Position numbers and translations under genes: made by a program. Shown here piece by piece: positions 19,034-27,364 of a stretch of DNA of 64,000 bases (positions are counted from its first letter, which is position 1; every line of letters begins with the position of its first letter). Source of the stretch: Anaerolineae bacterium. GTDB taxonomy: Bacteria > Chloroflexota > Anaerolineae > Anaerolineales > E44-bin32. Below the pieces are notes generated by a model that saw only the letters and a program-made list of their open reading frames with translations, was not told the DNA's origin and searched no databases. The stretch lies in contig DUEZ01000077.1 of assembly GCA_011174825.1 (NCBI GenBank), forward strand, positions 1 to 64,000. Reading direction: 5' to 3'.

Positions 19034-19660
19034 TTACTCCTCACTGGATGAGGCGAGTTTGTTAAAACGTCCCTCCTGAAAGGCTTCAAGGTCCTCGGGT
19101 ATATCAATATCTAAGCTGAAAGAAGGCAAGTTACAAATCTCAACTCGGACACCGGCAGCTCTTGCGTTGGAGAGGTGGCTAGAAAAACTATCGGGTCCGA
19201 AATCATATTCTATCAAACCTGGAGGGGACGATAAGAGTGCATTGGTCCCCTTTTGGTGACGATCGGGGGCGATCACCACAACAGGTGGATCCGTGGCCAT
19301 GGAGATGAGTTGGTCAATTCCTTCCTTCGTGAGCAAGGGTAGATCAGCGGGTAAAACCAACACACCTGATACGCCATACCCTCGCGCCAACAGGGTCGCT
19401 CGAACCAAGGCTTGATTCAACTGTGGTGAACCGCGCTCTGTGACCGTTCTCGCATTATGTTCGCGCGCCAAAGCCAGAGCGCGTAAATCTCTGCTGATCA
19501 CAAGGGTCCGTTCAAGGCTTGGTACTTGTGACAGCACATCAAGCGTGTGGATAAGCATTTGTTGACTCAGGCTAGCTCTCTCCTCTCGAGAGAGTACAGA
19601 GGACAACCTGGATTTCGCCCGATGGAGTGGTTTTACAGGTACAATCGCCCAGATTGTCAT
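19034..19660 (-). CDS. cofC: 2-phospho-L-lactate (or PEP) guanylyltransferase
   Basis: MTIWAIVPVKPLHRAKSRLSSVLSREERASLSQQMLIHTLDVL; GVLVLPADLPLLTKEGI; FGPDSFSSHLSNARAAGV; adjacent to cofD. Confidence 0.9.
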   Translation of the reverse strand: MTIWAIVPVKPLHRAKSRLSSVLSREERASLSQQMLIHTLDVLSQVPSLERTLVISRDLRALALAREHNARTVTERGSPQLNQALVRATLLARGYGVSGVLVLPADLPLLTKEGIDQLISMATDPPVVVIAPDRHQKGTNALLSSPPGLIEYDFGPDSFSSHLSNARAAGVRVEICNLPSFSLDIDIPEDLEAFQEGRFNKLASSSEE

Positions 19661-19690
19661 CTTGCACCCTTTTTCATCATCATCTCCATT

Positions 19691-19806
19691 GACTCCACTG
19701 AAAAAAGGCCAACCAAGAGAAGAGAGCCGGTATACGTGAAGGTGCGGGGTACGCCCCCCACTTTTTCCCCTCCCTACTCCTCGAGGGTAGTTATCTCAGT
19801 GTACTC
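19691..19806. repeat. 116-bp palindromic element, copy B (overlaps cofD 3' end)
   Basis: gactccactgaaaa ... ctcctcgagggtagttatctcagtgtactc; same terminal sequences as copies A and C. Confidence 0.8.
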
Positions 19807-20733
19807 ATCCATTGCGAATTCTAGGACTTCTACTGCCAACCTCATCCGATCCTGCAGATTAGTCATTATCGTATTTGTAACACGCACTTGAATATCTAAG
19901 GCCTGGATATCAGGCGCAAGGTGTTCATCCTGCGTATCGATCACCACCCCTTTCAATATATGTTGATAATGCACAACCACGGTAAGCGCAGAGGGCTGGA
20001 TGCCTAATTCGGAATACATCTTAGCTGCTGGCCCTTTAATCGCCTTCCCACCCACGATCGGCGAAACACCAACAACTGGCTTCTCAACGACTGCGTCCCG
20101 AATTCCCTTCACAGCTAAGATAGGATCTAAGCTTACCCATGGATTTGAAGGACAAAGGACGACGAGATCTGCCGCCGAAAGTGCCTCCATCACACCTGGA
20201 GCCGGGGAGGCCGTTTCAACACCGGCAAAATGAAACCCCTTCACATGTGGTTCACAACGGCGAGCGACAAAGTAATCTTGGAAAGCCAACTCCCCGTCAT
20301 ACGTGTCCACAATCGTTCGTACAGGATGATCCGACATGGGAAGAAGATGAACCGATACACCAAGCGCCTGGCAGACATGCATCGTGATCTCGCTGAGCGA
20401 CTGACCTTCTTTTAAGCGCCGTGTTCGTTCATGATGCAACGCGAGGTCACGATCTCCTAGTTGAAACCAAGTTGGGCCCCCAAACCCTTCGAGTGTCTCA
20501 AGGAAATCCCATGTCTCATCCACTCGCCCCCATCCCGTTTGAGGGTTGGCCAACCCCGCCAGGGTGTAGACCAAGGTGTCCAAATCGGGACAGATGGTGA
20601 GACCAAGGTGTTCGAAATCGTCCCCCGTGTTTGCAATCACGGTTAATTGGCCCTTTGGCAATATCTCAGCCAACCCGCTGACTAACTTAGATCCACCGAC
20701 ACCGCCGGCGAGCGCGACGACATTTAGCGCCAT
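19774..20733 (-). CDS. cofD: 2-phospho-L-lactate transferase
   Basis: VVALAGGVGGSKLVSGLAEIL; TVIANTGDDFEHLGLTICPDLDTLVYTLAGL; GWFQLGDRDLA-like segment; CPSNPWVSLDPILAV. Confidence 0.93.
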   Translation of the reverse strand: MALNVVALAGGVGGSKLVSGLAEILPKGQLTVIANTGDDFEHLGLTICPDLDTLVYTLAGLANPQTGWGRVDETWDFLETLEGFGGPTWFQLGDRDLALHHERTRRLKEGQSLSEITMHVCQALGVSVHLLPMSDHPVRTIVDTYDGELAFQDYFVARRCEPHVKGFHFAGVETASPAPGVMEALSAADLVVLCPSNPWVSLDPILAVKGIRDAVVEKPVVGVSPIVGGKAIKGPAAKMYSELGIQPSALTVVVHYQHILKGVVIDTQDEHLAPDIQALDIQVRVTNTIMTNLQDRMRLAVEVLEFAMDEYTEITTLEE

Positions 20734-21371
20734 AATACGACCCTGTCTAATGGCATCCTGCTACGATCTCGTCCTTCCTGAGCGGGATGACCCAGGATGA
20801 TCAAACCTTGTGGTTCCCAGGATGAAGGAAGGTCTAAAATCTCTGTCACGATATCCTGTGTAAACAACGGCGCACACATCCAACAAGCCCCAAGCCCTTC
20901 GGTATGCGCCATAAGAAGAAGGTTTTCTCCTGCCATAGCCACGCTTTGGACAGCCATCAAATATTCTGCATGAGCACGAGGTTCGTCGAGATAACGGTCC
21001 ATGTCCTCCATGGTGAGACAGATGACAATGACAACGGGTGCTCCGGTTAAACGATCATAAGATCGATGGACCTCCGCCTGAGCCTCATCCGGATCAATGC
21101 CATCGGATAAACGATCAATCCTTAACACCTCACCCATCGACCGTGCAAGCCTATCTTTATACGATTCGTCGAGGATCACACAAAAACGCCAAGGTTGTCG
21201 GTTATGAGCCGAGGGGGCGGAGCAAGCAGCGGTAAGTAAGCGTTCGATAACTTCCGTCGCTATTGGCACTGATTCGAAATCGCGAATGGATCGTCGTGCG
21301 GTGAGGGTATCGAAAAACCATCTTGCGTCTACAGGCGGACTTCCATTAAGTTCTTGAAATGAATGAGTCAT
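20724..21371 (-). CDS. FMN nitroreductase-family protein similar to the C-terminal domain of FbiB
   Basis: TARRSIRDF, SAPSAHNRQPWRFCVI, NLLLMAHTEGLGACWMCAPLFTQDIVTEILDLPSSWEPQGLIILGHP. Start placed at MTHSF. Confidence 0.8.
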   Translation of the reverse strand: MTHSFQELNGSPPVDARWFFDTLTARRSIRDFESVPIATEVIERLLTAACSAPSAHNRQPWRFCVILDESYKDRLARSMGEVLRIDRLSDGIDPDEAQAEVHRSYDRLTGAPVVIVICLTMEDMDRYLDEPRAHAEYLMAVQSVAMAGENLLLMAHTEGLGACWMCAPLFTQDIVTEILDLPSSWEPQGLIILGHPAQEGRDRSRMPLDRVVLWR

Positions 21372-21518
21372 CTTGCCTCTCTGTACTGAAAGAGGGACTT
21401 TTGGACTGATACAAAACAAGTAGTTCAGGGTGCTCTTCTTGAACTACTTTCAACCATAACCTCTCTGTGATGATCGCGATTGTCTTGCGAACGCCTTACA
21501 TCCTGGTGACTTCACCTT

Positions 21519-22292
21519 CTAGCGAAACAAATCCAACTCCTTCGGCCTCAGAATCTCACTCAAAGATCCCTCACGCAGATCGTATGGCAACCCTCTCACA
21601 TGGATCACAGGACGGCATTCGTCCGCTTGACCCATTAGAACGGAAGCCGCAGCAGCGACCTCATCCGCCAATCCCACTTGGGTAGTTTGGAGGGGATCAC
21701 CATAGAGATCTGGTCGGCCTCTCAGGTCAAGCAGTGCCGGAAAACCAGCAACGCCAATAACAGCCCCTACCGTACCGAGCCGCCAGGCGCGACCCTGAGA
21801 ATCGATGATCAAAACGCCGATATCGGCTCCCGTGGCATCATGGATCCGCTGACGGATACCTTGAGCGGAGGCATCAGGGTTTTCGGGCAGCACAGAGACC
21901 CACTCACTTGGTTTTTCTCCCATACCCCGAACATTGGAGTGGTCAACCCCAGCATTGGCGCAGATAAAACCCAATTTGTGTTCGACGATGATCAGATCGA
22001 CCCGTTTCCGTACCACGTGATTGCTTTCTCGAAGGATGACTTCAACCAATCTCGGGTCTTTTTCAGTCTCCTCAGCCAGAAGGAGGGCTTCTGCTGAAGG
22101 AGTAACGTCTTCCAAGTTTATCAGCCGCGCCTCAGCTTTGGAGACGACCTTTTGGCCCACCACGAGCACATCACCGTTTTGTAAAACCAAAGAGGTGCGC
22201 TCAAGACCCTCCAGGATCATTGCAGCGAGGTCGTCCCCCGGTTGGATGAGGGGAAGCCCTGGTAAGGCTGTATAAATCATTTGTGAGGTCAT
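21519..22292 (-). CDS. cofE: Coenzyme F420-0:L-glutamate ligase
   Basis: LPLIQPGDDLAAMILEGLE, DVLVVGQKVVSKAEAR, LGFICANAGVDHSNV, GADIGVLIIDSQGRAWRLGTVGAVIGVAG. Confidence 0.93.
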   Translation of the reverse strand: MTSQMIYTALPGLPLIQPGDDLAAMILEGLERTSLVLQNGDVLVVGQKVVSKAEARLINLEDVTPSAEALLLAEETEKDPRLVEVILRESNHVVRKRVDLIIVEHKLGFICANAGVDHSNVRGMGEKPSEWVSVLPENPDASAQGIRQRIHDATGADIGVLIIDSQGRAWRLGTVGAVIGVAGFPALLDLRGRPDLYGDPLQTTQVGLADEVAAAASVLMGQADECRPVIHVRGLPYDLREGSLSEILRPKELDLFR

Positions 22293-22294
22293 GC

Positions 22295-22987
22295 TTACGA
22301 GCTGGATCGATCCTCCACCGGATCACCTGTGACGCGAATACCAGCCCCTTTGATCTTGTAGCGTTCGTTGATGCCGATCAGAATGGATGAAAGACCTTCA
22401 ACGATAGCAGCGTTTTGAAGCGGCCCTGCATCCCACCCCACGAGTTTCGCCGCTGCCACCAAGCGTAGGACTTGTTCGCGCGCATCTTCACTGTTCCCAC
22501 AAACGAGCACGTCGCACGGGATCGGGTGGTCTTCCTTCAGATGCACTTCGGCGACGTTTTGAAAAGCGGCCACCACATTAACCCCTTCGCCGAGGGTTTC
22601 TTGCGCCTCTTTTGTTGCACTACCCGCCTCTGGTAACTGCACTAAGCTCACATTGGGCGGCACAAGGGGCACAGTAGTAACCACAAGCACCTTTCCTTGA
22701 AGACGATCCTTTAGCGTTTCGAGCGTTGCTTTTTGTGCTTCATATGGAACTGTGAGCACAGCGATATCGCAAGCCTCAACGGCTTCCTCATTGGCCATGC
22801 CATGGACCACATCACGATTCAAGCGTTCATTGACCTCCTGCGCCACCCGCTTCGCTTTTTCCGGTGTGCGTGAACCGATGATCACATGGTAGCCAGCCTT
22901 GGACCATCGATAGGCCAGACCAGGGCCAACTCTTCCGGTTCCCCCTAAAATAGCTAATGTGAGAATTAGTCGCTCGCTCATATTCAC
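22295..22987 (-). CDS. npdG: NADPH-dependent F420 reductase
   Basis: LAILGGTGRVGPGLAYRWSKAGYHVIIGSRTPEKAKRVAQEVN; EACDIAVLTVPYEAQ; CGNSEDAREQVLRLVAA. Confidence 0.88.
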   Translation of the reverse strand: MNMSERLILTLAILGGTGRVGPGLAYRWSKAGYHVIIGSRTPEKAKRVAQEVNERLNRDVVHGMANEEAVEACDIAVLTVPYEAQKATLETLKDRLQGKVLVVTTVPLVPPNVSLVQLPEAGSATKEAQETLGEGVNVVAAFQNVAEVHLKEDHPIPCDVLVCGNSEDAREQVLRLVAAAKLVGWDAGPLQNAAIVEGLSSILIGINERYKIKGAGIRVTGDPVEDRSSS

Positions 22988-23010
22988 TCCAGCTTGATTG
23001 GTGCCGGTGA

Positions 23011-24366
23011 TCAGTCATCCGGCACGAAAGATTGATAACGTTCCCAAACATTGGGCACAATTTCTTGTGCTCGGGTGGAGACTGCCTTTTCGTCTAATGT
23101 CAACAACAGGCGATCACGCATCAGAAGCCGCCCTGCCACGATGGTCGTGGTTACCATTGAATCATGGAAACCAAAGAGGATGTGCCAAGGTAGATTCCCT
23201 TCAGTTAACGGTGTGGTTGGGTTGTAATCTACCAAGATGAGGTCTGCATACGCTCCTGGCTTGATCACGCCGATTGGGGCTTCGGGGAAGAACAAACCTG
23301 CTAAGGCCGCATTATTTTCGACGGCCATTTCGACGATCTTTTCCCCAGACATCCTTCTTGGATCGCGATGCCACACCTTGTGAACTAAATAGGCCGTCTT
23401 CCATTCCTCCCACATGGCATTCGAAAAACCGTCATTCCCTAAACAAACTCGAACACCTGCCCGCATCATCGATTCTACATCTGAGATACCGACAGCGTTA
23501 TTCATGTTGGATCGAGGTTGATGGGTCACCCAAGTCCTGCTGTCAGCTAAGAGCTCGATCTCGCGGGTATCAACATGCACCGCGTGCACCACAATTGTAC
23601 GATCGCCCAAGATACCGTGTTTTTGCAAACGATCGACAACCCTCATCCCCGATTTCGCAAGGCTATCGTACTCGTCTACGGGATGTTCCGCAACATGTAA
23701 GTGGAAACCAGTGCCACCGGGAGCTGCCGCTCGACATGCGTCAAGTGTTTCATCAGATACCGTCAGGCTGGCATGCAAGCCAAATGTAGCCGCCATGCGA
23801 CCATCGGCGACTTTTCCCTCGCGACACCGCTTGATGAAACGCACATTCTCCTGGATACCCGCTTTCGCCTTTTCAATCCCGTCTCTATCTGTAACCTCAT
23901 AGCAAAGGACACCCCTCAACCCGGCTTCATCCACCGTATCAGCGATGACATCCAGTGAGCCTTCGATCGCGTTCGGAGATGCATGATGATCGATCAATGT
24001 CGTGGTGCCGTGTTTGATCGCATCGATCAGACAAACTAACGCCGAGTAACGGATGTCCTCCTCGGTTAGCGATTTGTCCAGCGGCCACCAAAGTTTTGCC
24101 AAGATATCAGGAAAATCTTTCGGTGGTCGCCCCGGTATCGCCATCCCTCGTGCAAACGCTCCATAGAAGTGAGTATGTGCACAGATGTTGCCTGGCATAA
24201 GCAACTGGCCTTGAGCATCCAATTTCTCAGAGTCCGGATGTCCAGCCACTACTTCCTGTGTTGGACCTAGCTCGGTAATGAGACCATCCTCCAGAACAAT
24301 CGCGTGATCTTTCAGGATTTGATTTGGCGTTCCCCAAGTGATGATGCGGGCGTTATGAATTAACAT
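23011..24366 (-). CDS. ssnA: SsnA-like amidohydrolase
   Basis: LLMPGNICAHTHFYGAFARGMAIPGRPPKDFPDILAKLWWPLDKSLTEEDIRYSALVCLIDAIKHGTTTLIDHHASP; VCLGNDGFSNAMWEEW. Confidence 0.85.
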   Translation of the reverse strand: MLIHNARIITWGTPNQILKDHAIVLEDGLITELGPTQEVVAGHPDSEKLDAQGQLLMPGNICAHTHFYGAFARGMAIPGRPPKDFPDILAKLWWPLDKSLTEEDIRYSALVCLIDAIKHGTTTLIDHHASPNAIEGSLDVIADTVDEAGLRGVLCYEVTDRDGIEKAKAGIQENVRFIKRCREGKVADGRMAATFGLHASLTVSDETLDACRAAAPGGTGFHLHVAEHPVDEYDSLAKSGMRVVDRLQKHGILGDRTIVVHAVHVDTREIELLADSRTWVTHQPRSNMNNAVGISDVESMMRAGVRVCLGNDGFSNAMWEEWKTAYLVHKVWHRDPRRMSGEKIVEMAVENNAALAGLFFPEAPIGVIKPGAYADLILVDYNPTTPLTEGNLPWHILFGFHDSMVTTTIVAGRLLMRDRLLLTLDEKAVSTRAQEIVPNVWERYQSFVPDD

Positions 24367-24380
24367 TTACAACTCCAAGA

Positions 24381-25037
24381 TCAATCAAAACCCGTTGCGC
24401 GAATTGGATCATGGTACGAAGCTACCGCATCATCGAGATGACGGGGCAGAGTTCGATGAGCTGACAATGGATGGGGCAGGTCATCGAAGGGAAAGAAGCC
24501 CACCTCACTGGTCTCACTGCTCGTTGAGAGTTCATCTGAAAGAGGTTCACAGAGAAAGACGAGTTTATAAGCATGATACAAGGGAAGTGCTGTTTCAATG
24601 CGGTTTGCATCGTACACGCCAACGAGCTTGGTGGCCCTTACCGACAGTCCAGCTTCTTCCAAGACCTCACGCTCGACGGCTACGCGCGGTGATTCACCCA
24701 CATCAGCCCATCCACCAGGGAGAGTCCAGCTATCATCCAATCTTTCACGAACCAAGAGAATCTTCTCCTCACGAAAAACCGCACCCCGCACATCGACCTT
24801 AGGCGTTATGTACCCTGGTTGTGCGGAGAAAGCAACTTCAACCTCCTGCTTCGACATCACACTGTGAGTGGATACAATCTCGGCCGCGATCTCACGTAAT
24901 CGCTCGGCACGAGTGCGTTCGAAGGTATTCTTAGCATAATGGAGACTGGTTTCCGCCAGGGCATGTATCTCGCGGGCCCATTCCAACCAGCGTGATACAC
25001 CCTCAGACATCCCGCCCCCCAAACTGATCCTGTCCAT
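24381..25037 (-). CDS. NUDIX hydrolase with N-terminal helical domain
   Basis: Nudix box GGWADVGESPRVAVEREVLEEAGL. Confidence 0.88.
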   Translation of the reverse strand: MDRISLGGGMSEGVSRWLEWAREIHALAETSLHYAKNTFERTRAERLREIAAEIVSTHSVMSKQEVEVAFSAQPGYITPKVDVRGAVFREEKILLVRERLDDSWTLPGGWADVGESPRVAVEREVLEEAGLSVRATKLVGVYDANRIETALPLYHAYKLVFLCEPLSDELSTSSETSEVGFFPFDDLPHPLSAHRTLPRHLDDAVASYHDPIRATGFD

Positions 25038-25052
25038 GCGTTTCCATCTTCG

Positions 25053-26474
25053 TTAGATCACCCCGCCGGTCGGTTGTCTCATGATATACCGCCCCATCCC
25101 GGCTCTGCCAAACCACTGCTCATCATCAACGATGATCTGCCCGCGGAGGAATACCTTCTCGGGATATCCAACCAACTCCCATCCCTCATAAAGGTTGTAA
25201 TCCGTACGGTGATGAGCGTGTGCTAACCCATATTTAAGTGGTCGATGGGGATCCCAGATCACGATGTCAGCGTCGGATCCAGGGAGCAGCGCACCTTTTT
25301 GGGGATAAAGTCCAAAGATCTTCGCCGGGTTTGTGCTGGTTAACGCTACGAACTGATTAGGGGTTAGCCTCCCTTTGCCGACCCCATATGTCCACATGAT
25401 CGGTAATCTATCGCCAACGCCAGGCAAACCGTTCGGGATTTTCGTGAAGTCTTCGCTCCCTAATTCCTTTCCCGGAATCGCAATCCATTCACCCTCATAC
25501 TCAATTGCGCGCGTACCGTCAAAGAAAAATGGACAATGATCCGTGCCAATGGTTTGAAGCCCTCCATCAACCAACCCATCCCACAGCGCTTCGTTGTCCT
25601 CTTCCTTTCTAAGCGGTGGTGAGCAGATCCACTTCGCTCCATCCGGTCTTTCTAGATATTCTTCAGTGAAGAAGAGGTACTGCGGACAAGTTTCACCCAT
25701 CACAGGCAATCCCCTCGCTTGTCCATAGCGGATCTGGTCCAAGCCACCAGCGGTGTTGACATGTACGATGTATAGTGAGGCATTGGCCTGTTCCGCTAAC
25801 GCGATCCCGCGCAAAACGGATTCCACTGCCCCCCAAGCCGGTCGGGTGTAGGCATGCCAAATGGGTTCGGTATGACCCGCAGCTAAGGCATCGGCGGTAA
25901 GGACCTCGATCACGTCCCCGTTCTCAGCGTGCATCATGGTCAGGATGCTGTGCTTCGAACATAAGCGCATGACCTTTAAGATCTCACCGTCCTGCAACCT
26001 CAGTCGATCGTTGTAGGCCGTGAACACCTTAACCGATGCGATCCCCTCGTCAATCAAACGCGGGATCTCTGAAATAATATTCTCATCCAGGCGAGTGATG
26101 TTCATGTGGAAGCTGAAGTCGACGGTCGCCTTTAGGTCAGCCTTTTCGTGCCAGGCATCGATGGATTCCTGGAGTGTGGGATGATCTTGAGGGACGAAAT
26201 CGATAACGGTCGTCGTGCCTCCAAATGCGGCTGCCTTCAGGCCGGTATAGTGATCATCCGAGCAGACGGTGTCAAACATCGGTAGGTCAAAATGTGTGTG
26301 GGGATCGATACCGCCGGGCATCACGAACTTCCCGGAGGCGTCGATGATCTCAGCATCAGGCACATCCATTTCTTGACCTGTGGCGACGATCTTCTCGCCC
26401 TCGATCAAAAGGTCTGCCTTGATCGTCCCTCCAGTACCAATCAACATTCCCGAACGAATAAGTTTATATACCAA
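25053..26474 (-). CDS. hydA: Dihydropyrimidinase / hydantoinase
   Basis: GKFVMPGGIDPHTHFDLPMFDTVCSDDHYTGLKAAAFGGTTTVIDFV; SVKVFTAYNDR (carboxylated Lys region); TIGTDHCPF; GSDADIVIWDP. Confidence 0.9.
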   Translation of the reverse strand: MVYKLIRSGMLIGTGGTIKADLLIEGEKIVATGQEMDVPDAEIIDASGKFVMPGGIDPHTHFDLPMFDTVCSDDHYTGLKAAAFGGTTTVIDFVPQDHPTLQESIDAWHEKADLKATVDFSFHMNITRLDENIISEIPRLIDEGIASVKVFTAYNDRLRLQDGEILKVMRLCSKHSILTMMHAENGDVIEVLTADALAAGHTEPIWHAYTRPAWGAVESVLRGIALAEQANASLYIVHVNTAGGLDQIRYGQARGLPVMGETCPQYLFFTEEYLERPDGAKWICSPPLRKEEDNEALWDGLVDGGLQTIGTDHCPFFFDGTRAIEYEGEWIAIPGKELGSEDFTKIPNGLPGVGDRLPIMWTYGVGKGRLTPNQFVALTSTNPAKIFGLYPQKGALLPGSDADIVIWDPHRPLKYGLAHAHHRTDYNLYEGWELVGYPEKVFLRGQIIVDDEQWFGRAGMGRYIMRQPTGGVI

Positions 26475-26551
26475 AGTTGCTTACCCCTGGTCATACGGCT
26501 TGTATGTTGATGTCTACTGACAACTTTCAATTATAGTCGTGAATAGATAAT

Positions 26552-26670
26552 GACTCCACCGATAAAAGGTCCTCCACGCGAGGAGGACTAATATATGTGG
26601 GGGTGCGGGCTTCGCTCGCACCCCCACATGTACCCCTACCCACTCCTCGAGTGTGTTTTCCAGTGAAGTC
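26552..26670. repeat. 119-bp palindromic element, copy C
   Basis: gactccaccgataaaa ... ttttccagtgaagtc, core tatatgtgggggtgcgggcttcgctcgcacccccacatgta. Confidence 0.85.
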
Positions 26671-26739
26671 AGATAATGGAAAAAAAAGCGGGAAATTGCG
26701 TTTAGGGACGAAAAACGAAAAATCGGCAGGCATAATTCC

Positions 26740-27201
26740 CTAAGGTTTCGTGCCCCTTTCTCGCAACAGCAGATCGCGAGTCTGGGATGACGACACTCGT
26801 AAATCCTTGATCTCGTGCGCTCCTAGAAGACGTCCGCCGGTAGTGTAGAGAAATGTAAGCCGTCGCCATCGCCGGGAAGGTATCGGCATCGGCAATTGTA
26901 CAAGCGGTCCCAACTGAATTTTAAAATATGGCTCATCCGTGCGCAGGTGATCTGGTTCGTCGCGAAGCAGTTCGCGACGCCTTACCAGTTCATGCCCCCT
27001 GACGCGCGCCAGGTAGCGGATAGACCATTTCTCGTCCCCAAAAGCGCTTGTCAAATAGAACGCGATCCAATCCACGCGCAATGTCTTGGGAGCCGACGCC
27101 ACCGGAATCCGATACCAGCCCAACACACGCGCGATCTCGAGATCGCGCGGATCAGTCATTACAGCTACAAGTATAAGATCGTCGGGGTGGATTTCGGTCA
27201 T
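26740..27201 (-). CDS. Hypothetical protein (153 aa, GWYRIPV / WIAFYLTSAFG motifs)
   Basis: Intact ORF, co-directional, compact conserved-looking motifs; no family assigned. Confidence 0.6.
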   Translation of the reverse strand: MTEIHPDDLILVAVMTDPRDLEIARVLGWYRIPVASAPKTLRVDWIAFYLTSAFGDEKWSIRYLARVRGHELVRRRELLRDEPDHLRTDEPYFKIQLGPLVQLPMPIPSRRWRRLTFLYTTGGRLLGAHEIKDLRVSSSQTRDLLLRERGTKP

Positions 27202-27364
27202 CTCTCCCCCTTTCCATGACCGTTTTTACATCCTGGGATGAGGCTCGATCGTAGAGATCAAGCTCATTGTAGCACAGGCTATGTCCAAGGACGCTCCCAA
27301 CCACCTCCCAAACACAGAAATTGCGGCGCCTTCACAATTAGTGTATTCGAGAGAAACACAAATT

